From Alentia gelatinosa (Eukaryota > Annelida > Polychaeta > Phyllodocida > Polynoidae), in NCBI GenBank assembly GCA_950022655.1, contig OX465579.1, positions 136,347,118-136,411,117 of the forward strand: a stretch of DNA of 64,000 nt, given 5' to 3'. Within the stretch, counting starts at the first letter, position 1. Every line of letters starts with the position of its first letter. Of this stretch, positions 23,310 to 34,884 are shown piece by piece. The notes below the pieces were generated by a model, which made no database searches, was not told the DNA's origin, and saw only the letters and a program-made list of their open reading frames with translations. Both the position numbers and the translations under genes were made by a program.

Positions 23310-24060
23310 TGCTTCCAACCCAAATGCCTTTTAAGATCCAATAGGTTACTGCTGTCATAATGCTGCTGTCCATTCTAGCAGGTTCCATGTCGTCTACTCA
23401 TAGACGCCCCAAAGAATATGCCCCTGACCCAATACGTCCAGTTGCCTTTAAATACTAGGAGCAAATAGAATGTTCATCATTGATGAATGAGCTTGCAATT
23501 TTAAATGAATAAGACTAAAAGGTTTGGATAACATTCAGTCTATGGGTCGTTTTCGGTAACATCTTGCACCCAGTCAACTAGCCATTTCTGTAACTACCTG
23601 AGTCTATCTATAGGATCTGAACATATCAAACACCAGGAGGTCAATGAGGTATTTCGGTTTTGAGTGATTGGTCATGGTCAGCTGAGCATGTCTCTAAGAC
23701 CCTCAGACACTGGCACCCTGCTCCTTATACAATAGCACAGCGAATAACACGCAGATAGTAAAGGGATTGATCTTTCTCAGCACGCTGAAACTGTATGTGA
23801 CCACTCTAAACTGTTATAGGCAACGTATATAGCACGTGCGAGCACGATCTAATTACGACAATTTTCCGCCATTCGTTTGATTTTACATATACATATCCGA
23901 TCAACATTTTCTTACTATACACCCACAAATAGCCATCCATACGATTCACCATGATCCGCCTGCTTTTACCTTTTTCCGCCCGCCAACGGCCGCTCACCGC
24001 CGGTTCCCCCCACCACGACCCCAAACCCCCAACCCTCCACTCCCACCACGGCCCACTGCG
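23310..24060. other. Spacer ending in a C-rich tract
   Basis: AT-rich to about 23930, then C-rich (CCCCCACC words) up to the island at 24060. No gene seen. Confidence 0.55.
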
Positions 24061-24420
24061 CTCCGACTTGCATCACGTGGGCCCCGGTTCAGGTTTCACG
24101 TGCGACGCGTGAACCACTTGCTCCGCTGCATCTCGAGCCAATTGCCAGTTCCATTTCAAAAATTGACTTTTCTTTTGTGCACGTGCGGTGGTGAGGCGAT
24201 GGAGGGTGGGGCTTTACAGTCTGAGGAGGGGTAGGGCTGGGGGCGGGGGGACCGGTGTCTGCCGACTATCAGCCCGACAACGCATGCGCGGTGGTGACGG
24301 TGCGCGCTGATTGGCTGTGACGCGATACAGCCGACGCCCACTTTGTCGCCGACGTCGCGTCGCCTGGCCCTTTTGTCACCTGTCACTTAGCGACGTAAGC
24401 GGACATGACGTCGCGGGCGA
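24060..24420. promoter_or_regulatory. CpG-island promoter-like region
   Basis: Three CACGTG E-boxes at 24074-24079, 24097-24102 and 24180-24185. An NRF1-like CGCATGCGCG is at 24281-24290, an inverted CCAAT box CTGATTGGCT at 24307-24316 and a CRE-like TGACGTCG at 24406-24413. This set is typical of housekeeping-type CpG promoters in animals. No ATG-led exon on either strand could be joined to it. Direction is unknown. Confidence 0.4.
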
Positions 24421-25190
24421 GTCCGCGCGTCGCCACACACGCCCCGGCCCCAAATTGGAGGCGAAAGGGACGCCAGGCCGAAATGGACAGGATAGATCCC
24501 CCGCCGCCGCGTCTCATACCCGATTAAGGAGAGATGCTGATACGACGATGAGCGGGGACGGGCGTGGATGGACGGGGAGGTGGGACGGGCGACCAGGTGG
24601 TGGACCGGGTCACTGCAGGACATGGTACTCCACTAAAGTGATGCGACGCTCTGTCTGTTAAGCTTTGTGTGTCGCACTTTCCTTCTCTTATCGCCATCCC
24701 GCCCATCAGTGTTCAAGAGGGATTTCCTCCCCTCATGAGATTCCGTTGAATAGCTAGACTAGCGGCAAGCGCAGGGTAGTTGATTTTGTCTTGAATTTCT
24801 CTCTTTTCAATTTCTATCGAATTGATTATGGTTAAATCTTAGAATCGGTTTCACATTTTCACAAGTAGGTGGAAGTTCATAGGTCTATAGATCACCTGCT
24901 TGAACTGAAGAATACTGGGGCATTAGGTACTGTTATCTATTTCATTCTCTCTATATACATGTACTTTCTTTCTTAAATATCCCTCCGAGGGGTTATCCAA
25001 GTCTCTTGTGTACCTTATTTAGCTCAATTTACATACACTTGCTTGTTTTCCGAAAGAAAATGCTTCCTCCTTTCTGGAATATGTAGTGGAACAGAATAGA
25101 AAATGATAGTAGTCTCAGTTGAGTGAACGGTGTCATTTTATGAAGGAGATAAGTACAATGTCAGCGTTGAGAGATAAATTCGGAGAGCTC
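24420..25190. other. Island tail and AT-rich spacer
   Basis: GC-rich with GGACGGG/GGGACGG words to 24620, then AT-rich without recognised features. Confidence 0.55.
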
Positions 25191-25196
25191 TCTTAA

Positions 25197-25417
25197 GCTG
25201 AGAACACACCAAGCAAGTCAAGGAAGAGATCTCCGGAATCGCCAACACAAAATGGCATGTGAAATATTATTTTATAGTAATATCTCTTACCGATAATTTA
25301 GTGTATCAGAAACAATAAACAGGTAAGATATGAAATTATAGCTCACATACATTCCATTTTGTGTTGGCGATTCCGGAAATCACTGCCCTTCTTGCTCGGT
25401 GTATCCCCGGCTTCAGC
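25197..25417. mobile_element. 221-bp inverted-repeat element (MITE)
   Basis: CCGGAATCGCCAACACAAAA and three more bases at 25233-25255 are repeated exactly inverted at 25354-25376, separated by 98 bp. The outer 30-40 bases of each arm also align (GCTGAGAACACACCAAGCAAG left; GCTGAAG...ACACCGAGCAAG right, reversed). Exact ends and target duplication are unclear. No coding capacity. Confidence 0.8.
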
Positions 25418-25419
25418 TC

Positions 25420-26230
25420 TCATCCCCACATCGCTGCACCTGAAAGTTTTGGTATCTCTGCGACAGTGACGAATGCCGATGTGTCTCTGGTCAAACCAAA
25501 AGAAACAAGGCGACTTTCTTTTATATGGCTTTACACTGTCCAATCCATGTGACGTCTAAGAAGCCACCATCAATCTTTTAGGAAGTGGAGGCAGTTCCCT
25601 GGTCGCACCGCCCTTCAAGTGGTCAGAGCTAATATGGCAGAAGGCCAAGTGCGCCATCAACCAGCTTGCTAGCGAAGTATTTTTATATCACTCCTATTGA
25701 AATTAGTTCTCTGAAGTATTGCACATTAGCCCTCTTGTACTTCCACTTCTTTCTAGGCCCCGCTAACCCCCGCCACAGGTATTATTATAGAAGGAATATG
25801 AAACGCGAGCATTGAGTGATTCGAATCACTAAATACATACTATAGTCACAAATTTAGGAAAATGATTCTTATCGGTGCTATTTCAATAGAATATCACCCA
25901 GTTTCTCCCTGTCATACATTCTCTAACTCTAATTCATATCTTCTGTCTCTGTCTTGCCCTTTTGCTTCTTGCCCTTTAACCCTTTATCCCATCCTTCCCC
26001 TCCCCTCCAGGCATCTGCCCTACTTCCTAAGATCAGTGACACAAATCGCCTGGAGAATCTTAAACTTGGGGCCAAGGGGTAGACAAGCCCAGAACCTTGA
26101 GCCCTTCTGGGGAGAAGGAGGGATAGGGTATCCTGGGGACGGGCTGGTGGGCGGCATTGGCTGCTGGCTGCTGGCTGACTCGGCTCGTCACATGATGGAT
26201 GTGCTGCTGACCCAGGAAGTATGATAGCGG
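25420..26230. other. Spacer with a 16-bp palindrome
   Basis: AGTGATTCGAATCACT at 25815-25830 is a perfect 16-bp palindrome. Pyrimidine-rich at 25890-26020. No gene recognised. Confidence 0.55.
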
Positions 26231-26287
26231 CGGCTTGGACAGCTTTGTCCCGATCGGAATCACCCCCTGACTGACACGGCGAATTTG

Positions 26288-26367
26288 ATTGGTGCTTTGG
26301 GGCGCCGTACATCATGGCCGCTACGCCCGCCGCCGCGCCCGGTGGCGCCGCGCCGCGGCCGCTGTAA
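26288..26367 (+). other. Possible 5' exon or short ORF in a CpG island
   Basis: An inverted CCAAT word (ATTGG, 26288-26292) precedes ATG at 26314 in a good initiation context (A at -3, G at +4). The frame reads 17 Ala/Pro-rich residues, MAATPAAAPGGAAPRPL, then TAA at 26365. A donor-like CT|GTAAGTA overlaps the stop, with the exon ending at 26363, so the frame could be spliced on. No downstream exon could be identified. Confidence 0.15.
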
Positions 26368-26569
26368 GTAAAACAGAACTCTCCGGTGAGGGAGATAAGA
26401 ATGAGCAATGGCCGCGTATTGAAACAGGCACCCTTGGTGGATCGATCTCAGAGGGCGACCCGTGCCATCGGTGCCCGACCAGGGAGACGCGCCCGCTCAT
26501 AACTCATCGCGCCGCCCGCTCGCCAGATGGCGCGCCGACACTGACTTCGGGGCCCGGTCTATAGGTCTT

Positions 26570-27200
26570 TATCACGGAGTCAAGACATTTATGTATGCAC
26601 AAGCTCTGCCTCCTCTAAGCTAGAGACTACAGATCATATACAATACATATGCATGTATAGTCTATATAAATCTCTGTATGAATATAAGAACAGTATTGTT
26701 GTATATGTATACTTATCTAAACTTTAGGTAAATGCTGTCCATACCTCATTTACTTGGAACATATATTTGGCGACTTGCTCTTAAGCATAAATTTGATGAA
26801 TTAGATGCTGTCAAACATTATTTCCAAATTGAGTTATACAATATCAAATTGTCATTAAAATTTGTAAAGCATATCATGCGTTTTTATTTTGTCATTGGAA
26901 CACAGTTCTGAGGGCATCGATTTTATGCATCAATAATGCGGATATTGCTACTAGGTCAAAGGAGAGATATATTGCCTGACTTTCATAGGTTTGTACCAGA
27001 CATATTTGTATACTTGTGCATAGTCATATAGATATACATATATGTATACATATTATATCAATGCGTATATTCTACAAGCGGTGCATGAATATACGTAAAA
27101 GTGCATAGATGGAGTATACAAATGGAACACAAAGAAATTATCATAAATGGTCTATGGAGAGATCCAACCTGAATTAAACCCGACATACTTACTGACGACG
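26570..27200. other. AT-rich spacer without recognised features
   Basis: Low GC, many ATACATAT-like words without a fixed period. No gene or RNA seen. Confidence 0.6.
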
Positions 27201-27204
27201 TCTT

Positions 27205-27560
27205 CATACAGAATGCTCACATTCCTACTCACACCTCCAGAAATATACCAGTCCAATTCCTTTATCCGCCTCCTTTTTATGTTTATTTATCCGCCGGCCA
27301 AGAAAAGCCCCTATCGGCCCAATTGGGTAATTCTGGTGATATAATGCGAAAGGAAATACCATAAAGTGCCTATTGGCCGCGGGAGGGGGGCGGAGCAAAA
27401 AGCGGCCATGACGAAGCGAGGGGCGTCCGTAATTGTTCCCCGGTGTCCCATAAACACGCGGACTTTGGAAGTGAAAGCGCAACTTTGTATACATGTGATA
27501 CAAATTGGAAAGCTTGGCCAGACAATGAAGGGGCACCGTGGGAGCGACGGCACTACCCGA
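27205..27560. other. Unique island with paired TTTATG/CATAAA words
   Basis: TTTTTATGTTTATTTATCC (about 27270-27288) and CCATAAAG at about 27359 lie in moderately GC-rich unique DNA. It resembles a regulatory element. No coding evidence. Confidence 0.3.
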
Positions 27561-27566
27561 GGGCTT

Positions 27567-27654
27567 GGGGGGGGGGGGGGGGTGGGCGGTTGTGGGGATG
27601 TGGTGGAATAGTATAAAGGCGTTGTAGGGTGGGGAGGACTGTCAAGGGTATATA

Positions 27655-27732
<78 letters not shown>

Positions 27733-27770
27733 TATGTATAGATATATATAGATAGATAGATGATATCATG
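27567..27770. repeat. Poly-G run and compound (TA)n/(GATA)n microsatellite
   Basis: G16 at 27567-27582. TA repeats at 27649-27720 with one CA interruption near 27672. A GATAGATAGATAGATGATA tail lies near 27748-27766. The 247-codon minus-strand frame runs through this repeat and is rejected as a gene. Confidence 0.95.
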
Positions 27771-27779
27771 GGTGCTTGG

Positions 27780-28380
27780 AGAGAGTAAGAGTGATGATCA
27801 ACGTTTTTAACCAGGAAACCTTTGCCGCCTAATAACCGTTGCTGCGGAGTATCCTGACGGTCCGGTGTATCCGGCAGCCAGAATATAAACCGCATAGGGT
27901 TCTGCGGGATCGCTGGCTGGATAGATGGATAGTGCCAGGGGGAGGTGGAGGGGCTTGCTGTATGGGGTGCGTGGAGAGGGGTGTGGCGGCTGGGGAGAGC
28001 ACGGGGCGGTGCGGCTCGAGGCAGAGAGATCAGTGCGTCTTCAGCAGACTGCAAATAAACACATCGCCCCGATAAATCCCCGCCGGGTCGTCGCCGGCCA
28101 CGCTTCCCCGCTTCCCGCCGCCTCTGCCCGCCTGCCCGGTGGCACGATGGTGCCGGGGCCGTTCCGCTTGGCCGCCCCCGATGGCGCCATCAGGACGTTG
28201 CCACGTCGCGCCACGTCGCGTCGCTGGCGACGGTCGACGGCCTTCGCTGATCCCCGCGGTGTCCCACTGCGTCCGTCTAAGCGCGCCGGTTATCAGCACA
28301 TCGCGCCCGCCGGATTAACTAACGGAAGAAAAATGGCCGTACCGGAAGTGAGGAAATGACCTCAGGAGGAGAGTATGGGT
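27780..28380. other. CpG-rich island
   Basis: GC-rich from about 27920 to 28350. CCACGTCGCG is tandemly duplicated at about 28200-28220. Frames on both strands (144 and 89 codons) are Arg/Ala/Pro-rich with no domain. Confidence 0.45.
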
Positions 28381-28589
28381 ACTGGAAGAAAGATTAACGG
28401 TGCACGCAGGAGAGAGGGGGGAATAAATATAACAGATGTTATATGCGAGGTGGGACGGCCATGGCTGGCATTATGGGCGGTAGGTTCATCAAGGATCCAA
28501 CATGTTAGACGCTGGCCGCCATCGTCGGTGTTCAATTGCCCCAACCGGAAGTGGTCATCAACTCTAAGGCTGTAGCCTCTATCTATGTC

Positions 28590-29225
28590 GTGTGACCGAC
28601 ACGAAACAATTCCAGAGCTTCCTCCAGCAGCCACTCCCCTCTCTCTCCCCCTCTACCTCCTCCTCAACCTCCGTCCTCTCTTTCAACACCGAGACGCGAC
28701 GTCTTAGGCGCGCGCGGCATATTGATTCCGGCCGCGTACGGGCGCGGGGCGGGGTTAACGGGCCGCGTGGACGCCGGGAGGTGATGGGGCCCCGCCCGAC
28801 GAGGTGAGAGTCCCAGCCGGCCGCTGCCACCACTCGTTCGCGCTTCGGCCACCAGGGGCCCGCGCAAATGATTAAAAGGTGTCGCCGACACCAGCTCAAC
28901 ATAATGACGTCACGCTCTCGGAGCCGGGCCCTCATTTGGCGGGGTCGCTCTGCTGAAGGCGGGGAGCATACGGGACGTAGTCGGCAGAGTAGGGGGTGGA
29001 GATGGAGTGTGGGTAGGTGGACGGGCAGCAGCTGGCCAGGCGACGACCTCAGGTCGGGCCACGGGGACGCAGAGGCCGGCAGGGCCCGGTCGGCCGTGAG
29101 AAATGTCACCAAGGCGACGACGCGGGTTGACGGGCGTCCGGGTAGGGACGCCAAGGTGCGCAGTTTACTGACGTGACGACCCTCACCCCCTCCCCCTCCC
29201 CCTCCCCCTGTAGCTCCCCGTACCC
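28590..29225. promoter_or_regulatory. CpG island with CTCF-like and CRE sites
   Basis: C-rich at 28610-28690, CpG core at 28690-29170, C-rich at 29180-29220. CCACCAGGGGCCCG at 28849-28862 matches 12 of 14 positions of the CTCF core. TGACGTCA at 28905-28912 is an exact CRE. The 228-codon minus-strand frame is Arg-rich translation of GC-rich DNA with no recognisable domain. Confidence 0.35.
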
Positions 29226-29509
29226 CATACAAACTATGCTGTGCGTCTGTACAGTCCGTAGTCACTCTCCACTACCACGTCATCATTCAGACGTCACCGT
29301 TGTCCCGCCACCTGCCGGCCAGTCCTGGTCACTTAGCGACCCGGGGTGACGGTGGCGCCACCTGGGGACGGCATGAGTAGACTGGATGATGACCATTGTC
29401 CACTACCTCTACACTCTCCATCCAGATACTAGGCAGAGAGGACTTAACTCTTCAATGGCATTACCAAATATAGGATAGCGATTGGTACGACACTCGTACT
29501 GGTATGTAA

Positions 29510-29740
29510 AGCGGGACTAACAAGATGGGATGCATGTACCTCACAGGGTGTTTGTCTGAGACAAATCCTGCTGAGATTGTGTACTCTATCTCAATTTCTT
29601 AGTCTTAATTTAGGGTTCCATTTACATGAGACATGTTTTCCCCCTGCGATTGTTGGTGACATTCACCCCTAAAAGGGATCAGAATCTCATGAGATTTTGA
29701 ACCCTGTGAGGTACACGCATTCCACCGTGTGAATCCCACT
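29510..29740. mobile_element. 231-bp MITE with TAA target duplication (Harbinger-like)
   Basis: TAA flanks both sides (29507-29509, 29741-29743). The ends form an imperfect inverted repeat of about 38 bases: GCGGGACTAACAAGATGGGA left, GTGGGATTCACACGGTGGAA right (reversed), both continuing into a TGTACCTCACAGGGT block. An internal palindrome AATCTCATGAGATT lies at 29683-29696. Three-base TWA duplications are characteristic of PIF/Harbinger elements, so that superfamily is likely. No coding capacity. Confidence 0.85.
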
Positions 29741-29744
29741 TAAG

Positions 29745-30600
29745 GTCTATAATCTACATCATTTCTGAATACCTTGGGAATATCCAGACCACGCGGCAAA
29801 AAATGAAAATACATGTAATAATAATTGATTCATCCCCATGAAAAATTGTTAACATGCTTATTAAAATAAGGCTACAATAGTGACATCTTGAACTATGACA
29901 GTCTAGGAAAATATTATCAAAATGATAGATTACAAACCATGTTGTTACTAAAAATAGAATTGACCTCCTAAAGTATAGATATTGATAAATATTTCTTTGA
30001 ACGGGTTTCCTTTGCATTTAACAAATTATAGATAGTTCCCTGGACATAATTAATCTACTGGGACCACATATGACGTGCCTGCATAAATACTCCCTTTTCA
30101 ATATACTACTTACAGAGTCCCCGCCTAAAACCACGCGCGCGGCATGCTATTGACACACAATCCCTAGCACACACGTACGTGAGTATCCAATACCTGCACC
30201 TTAATTAACAAATATACCAGGTTTCGGCGTTTAAACCTTAGTGGTATACAAACATACGTTTAATAGATCTAACACATGCCAAGGACGTGGAGGGTATTCC
30301 AATAATCACAGTTGTTTAGTACATTCTCTTCTCGGAAGGTTAGCATTATCTCATGGTGCTGAAAGTTTGGTTGTTTACATCACTATCACACTCATATTGG
30401 CTAAAGCATCAGCAAGTCCAGGTTTTCACTGCTTGACAGGGGACAGGAAGGAGTTGATAATTTCATAGTGTATGCCAATATAAGTTTTAGGTAGAGAATC
30501 TTCATCTTGTATAGATTCAAAAGGGTTAAGTGTCAGAACTCGTCCTTGTTGGGAATTAACCCTTCCCCCAGCACACATATACGATCTCCCGTATACAATA
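29745..30600. other. AT-rich spacer without recognised features
   Basis: No credible gene, RNA or repeat on either strand. Confidence 0.55.
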
Positions 30601-31020
30601 CGCACATCTATTTTTCTTCTCCCCTCTGCCTTCTTCCCTGTCTGTCTGCCTTTGTTTACCCGTCCCTGTATGTCTCCCTCTGTCTGTCTGAGTCTTCTTG
30701 TATCTGTCTTCCAGTCTGGCTGTGTATGTCTCTGTCGGTCTCTGACTGAGTCTATTGTCATCTCTGTCCGTTTCTGTCTCTATGTTTGTGTTTCTCTCTA
30801 TGTGCCTGTGCCTGTTTCTCTGTGTGTATGCCTCCCTGTGTCTGTCTTTACATTCTATGTGCCCCTCTGTGTATCTATGTATGCTTTGATGTATATCTGT
30901 GTTTTTCTGTCTGTCAACGTTTGTATCTGCATCTCCCTCTTACGCTTTTCTCGCATACATCATACACACATACAGATACACGTCAGACACACGTCATACA
31001 CACAAATACATCACACAGCT
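30600..31020. repeat. Degenerate (TCTG)n tract followed by CA-rich tract
   Basis: CTGTCTGTCTG/TGTCTCTG words over 30630-30940, then ACACATACA-type sequence at 30955-31020. The Cys/Val/Ser-rich 161- and 78-codon frames are translations of the repeat. Confidence 0.85.
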
Positions 31021-31330
31021 AACATAACGCCCCCTAGTGGTGAATCAGCTCTGCCGCCGGCGGCCACAGATTGGCCCTTTCTCACATGGAGACTAACGAG
31101 CCCTTTAATGTTATTGGCGGGCCCCAGGGGGAGCTGATGTCACGTCACCTACCTCTGCCAACACCGGGCCCGCTCAGATGAGTCCAGGTGAGACATCCAC
31201 CATATATCCGTGGGTCTACCTGACGTGAGCCCACCTGGCACCGACCCACCGGCTCATTCAACGCCCGTTTTTACTACCGTCATCTGTTAGTTTTTCTCCG
31301 TCATGACAGGCTGGCTGTGAAAGCAGGGTC
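31021..31330. promoter_or_regulatory. Island with strong CTCF-like site
   Basis: ACGCCCCCTAGTGG at 31027-31040 is, on the minus strand, CCACTAGGGGGCGT. This is 13 of 14 positions of the CTCF core consensus. The island continues with GATGTCACGTCACC near 31136 and is GC-rich to about 31260. Confidence 0.4.
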
Positions 31331-32300
31331 CGGTTCCTAAATACAACATTAAAATCCACTTCACTCACACACTGTATCAGATGAAGCCCCAAACTGATAA
31401 TCGGAGCTTGCCATGGATATTGACATGTTATCTAGATTATTGATAACGCATGGGCTGGGGTTAACCACATTAGACAAAGCTTTGGTGTTTCAAATCTTCT
31501 TTAATCCTTAGTTTTCTTAAAAATAATTTCCCGTGACTCATTTCAGGAGTTGGGCCCACGCTGGGATGTTTGTGTGTGTTTTGGCTTGGGGCTGCGTGGA
31601 ATGGACAGTGGCTTTGTTAGGAGAATAATGCCTGGCGAATAGTCTCATTTGTCAATTGAAACCTGCGGTCGACAGTTATGTACTCCGCCTTTGTCAGTCG
31701 AGCACATCCCGGAATCGGGACTGCTTCCTGGAAAATTGCCAGCCACTGAAATTGTCACCCTGTCCCTTGGGAGGGGATTTTACCGAGGAGATGAGAAAAA
31801 GAGCAGGCAACTGAGGGAGGTGCGAATGAGGGGAAAGAAAGATGAAAAAAGACGGAGAGGGTGACGAAAAAGGGAACTAAGGAAGTAGAGAATGATACAA
31901 TGGTATGAGCGAGAGAAGGAGATGGATAGATATTGAGAAAGGGGAAGTAAGGAAGTGCGTTAGAGAAGAAGAGAAATGGCTGAAATAAAGGTCGAACATG
32001 GAGTGAAAGGACGGGGGAAATGGGGCTGTGATATGAGAACTGCAGAATGAACGAAGGAAGAGGGAATACTTTGTGAGGACAAAAGAGGAACCAGAGGGAA
32101 GAGAGAATGCGTGGATGAGAAATGAGTAGAATCTCGAAAAGGAAAAAGAATAGAAAAACCATATAGCTAAAACCCGACAAACCTGCTGATATATATTCTC
32201 ACAGATAAAGATAGAAGGACCAGTTAATTTAGACGCGAGTCCATGGCGCGATCACTGTTGGCAAAGGCTATACATGACAAATACATTCTTTTTCTCCACT
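31330..32300. other. Spacer with a long purine-rich tract
   Basis: AT-rich to 31760. From about 31780 to 32150 the top strand is A/G with GAGAGAAG/GGAAG words. The 141-codon minus-strand frame is Phe/Ser/Pro-rich translation of the complement. No gene. Confidence 0.6.
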
Positions 32301-32700
32301 AGCCGAGTTGCTATGGATTGATGGCAGAGATCCACGGGGGCCCAGCACGAGACGGGGAGGGGTTGGAATGGCGGTGCAGGGGTCCACAGCGAGCCTCCAT
32401 TGTTAGACCATCAATACGCCTCGCCTCCAAACCTCGTCATTAAGCGCGAGATCCCGTGATAAACGAGACCATTAGGCGGCGCCGCCGGGGTCAAATTGGC
32501 AAAATGGAGTCTCGCCGGTGGCGCCCTCTGGTCGTGCATCACGTGACTGGCCGCGTTGAGACGGGTACCTGAGAAATGGCCGGGCGGTTGCTCTTTTTCA
32601 CCCGGTCTTCATCAGGCAGCCGAGGGCGGAGCTGGCGTTGGGGGTGGGGGGCGCGGGCCTGGGGGCAATTTCCTTATTGGCCGCCCGTGATACGTTGGCT
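32300..32700. promoter_or_regulatory. CpG island with CTCF-like and E-box sites
   Basis: GCGCCCTCTGGTCG at 32521-32534 is, on the minus strand, CGACCAGAGGGCGC, 13 of 14 CTCF core positions. GGTGGCGCC adjoins it upstream. CACGTG occurs at about 32541. Good-complexity unique DNA; regulatory role inferred. Confidence 0.35.
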
Positions 32701-33420
32701 ATTACACCGGGCACGGTCATCGCAATTGACGACGGTCCTCCAAGATCCACCTCTCCTACCGGGTACCTCCTTCTCCTCCCATTTCCCTCCCAATTGGTTC
32801 CTCATTCCCTGTCCCCACAGCTTCTCCTGCTCATCTTTCCCATTTAAAAACTCGCCAAGCCATCTACTTTCTATGTTATACTATAACCTGTTCACTTGTT
32901 TTATTCTGTTCAGGATTACACTGAATGACTTGTTTGCATCGACATCTTTCGCTTACACCGCATTCTTTGTCTGTTTCCCCCTTTTCTTGTCCTCGCGTTC
33001 TTACTAAGGTAACTGTCTATCTTGTCCTGGTAGCCGCGTGAAGTGGTCTGTGTAATTCATTCCTTGTGGCAACATGATTTGGTCACATCGCGGATTACAA
33101 CACGAACCACGTGTGAGTTTTCCTCCCATTTACGCTAAATACGTGCGATTTGCTCCTCGTGGCCAGTGAGTGTGCCTTGACTGCAAAATGGTTCCCTGTC
33201 CCCCTCCTCCAAGCAGGCTTGCTGTTAGTGTTACCACCCCACCGTCGGCATCAGGCCTTTACCATAGAAAACACATAAGTGGATTTCCATGTTTCCACAA
33301 CCCCTTTCCGCCATCCATCTGCTACCACCTCTCACCTGCCACCCACTATCTGCTGGCCATGGCCTCTACTTTTGTTAAACATCTAACACGGGTTACCCAC
33401 ATCCTTCCCTATGATGCCCA
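32700..33420. other. Pyrimidine-rich and mixed sequence
   Basis: C/T-rich at 32740-33000 and again at 33190-33420 with CTGCCACCCACT words, the complement of the GTGGCAGG-type minisatellite. No gene accepted. Confidence 0.55.
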
Positions 33421-33423
33421 TTA

Positions 33424-33737
33424 CCCTTAATACCATCTCTGCTATACCCCGATGATGACACCATTGATAAGATTGCATGGTTCATGTCATTACTGGAAAC
33501 TTCCAAGGACAACACCATCTATAAGAACACTACGATTCAATGACATTAATGCCAGTATCCAATGACCATACTACTTAAGGATGTCATGATTCAATGACAT
33601 TGCTCCCTGCTTCCAATAACCTTACCACTGATAGGAATGTCACGGTTTAGTGCTATTCCTGCCAGCCTCCAATGACCCAACCACTCATAGGAATGTCACG
33701 GTTCAATGCCATTTCTGTTAGTTTCCAGTGACCACAT
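33424..33737. repeat. Minisatellite, 54-56-bp unit, about 5.5 copies
   Basis: Unit boundaries at 33479, 33534, 33588, 33644 and 33700. The consensus begins GGTTCAATGACATT and ends ATAGGAATGTCAC. The two copies from 33588 are closest to each other and outer copies are more decayed. GGTTCAATG mimics a tRNA B box but there is no tRNA fold. Confidence 0.93.
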
Positions 33738-33739
33738 AA

Positions 33740-34260
33740 AACATTTTTTTTATGTATTTTGAACATTGCGATAGCTAAATAGACGAAGGTTAGTTAGGTG
33801 GCAGGTGCTCTATGAAGCGAAGCTATTTGGGTTCCCGGTATTATTAATGATGGGAGGCCATTTAGGTAGCCATTTAGGTGGCAAATGGTAATTTGCGGTT
33901 GGTCAATTGGGTGGCAGGAGGCGCGTTCTGCAAAGTACCGTCTTGCGTAGTAGGGGAAAGCTGAGGGTGGCTATAGTACGTGGCAGTGACAGATGGGGGC
34001 GGGAATGGGAGTATGGGGACCAGGAGGAGGAGGATTGAGGGGGTGCGGGGTGGTGATGGGGGTGGAGCGGGAGGGGCGGCGGCCACACAGTGACGAGGCC
34101 GGATTCAATATAGATAAGTCGCGCCGTGTGATGAGGCGCGGTCGCCTATCGCCGGCTGCCATCTCCAGCGCCTCCTCCATTGTTGGACGCCGTCACGGAG
34201 AGAGAGACAGGGTGCCAGGCGGAGACAGTGCCTGCTATACTCCGTCTCCTGTTGTATTGC
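33740..34260. other. G-rich degenerate tract and CpG island
   Basis: Irregular TTTAGGTGGCA words at 33785-33920, G-rich GGAGGAGG/GGGTGG at 33990-34080, unique CpG core at 34085-34215. No gene. Confidence 0.5.
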
Positions 34261-34880
34261 CTTGATCAGTTTAAGTCACTGTGACATGCATATACTAATC
34301 GGTACTGTCTCGTTAAATAACCAAAGGACCGTTATGTTAATTGCTGTGAGGATGCTGGTTAGTAAGTACTATATGTTAGAGGGATTCGTCCTGACATGAT
34401 TTGATCTCAATGATGTTAATCATGCTAGTTAGCCTCGACTTGTGGCAGATGAGGGCTGAGATGATTGGCCTTATTGAAATTAGTTATATCTGTATGATGG
34501 CGTCACAGTATATCACCGTCTGATTGGAAGATTGAATAGATGATGCCGTTTGATTGGTTTTGATAGCATAAGAAATGAAAGAGATTTATATCACATGTCA
34601 CTGTATATCACATACCTCACAATGGTCAATATTTCAGGTACAAAGTATATTGTCTCGCAGAGGCAGTGATACCAGAAGTGACTGCTGCAGATGACTGAGG
34701 TGGCAGGGAGGGGGTGTAGGAGGATGATTTATGTGCTGGCTTCACTATCAGAAAATAATTGGTATTAATAGGCTGCCATGTTGGCCAAGATCGACTCAAT
34801 GCTGATGTGACTGACAATGTCAGGGGACAAAAATACGGAGCGCTGGTAGTCTGATGCTATCTCGGGAAGGCACTTTTGTT
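34260..34880. other. AT-rich spacer without recognised features
   Basis: Nothing supportable on either strand. Confidence 0.55.
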
Positions 34881-34884
34881 AATG

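Noticed and set aside
27311..28054. 247-codon minus-strand frame
   Set aside because: It reads through the (TA)n microsatellite and poly-G run; the composition is explained by the repeats.
28579..29265. 228-codon minus-strand frame
   Set aside because: Arg-rich translation of a CpG island with no domain. Stops are rare by composition.
24382..29340. Shared TCACTTAGCGAC word in two islands (about 24383 and 29329)
   Set aside because: Matches of this length are expected several times by chance in 64 kb.
30652..31137. 161-codon Cys/Val/Ser-rich frame that looks like membrane segments
   Set aside because: Derived from a degenerate (TCTG)n tract.
33424..33737. Regular 54-56-bp repeats considered as a CRISPR array
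   Set aside because: The whole unit is repeated, with no unique spacers, in a eukaryotic context.
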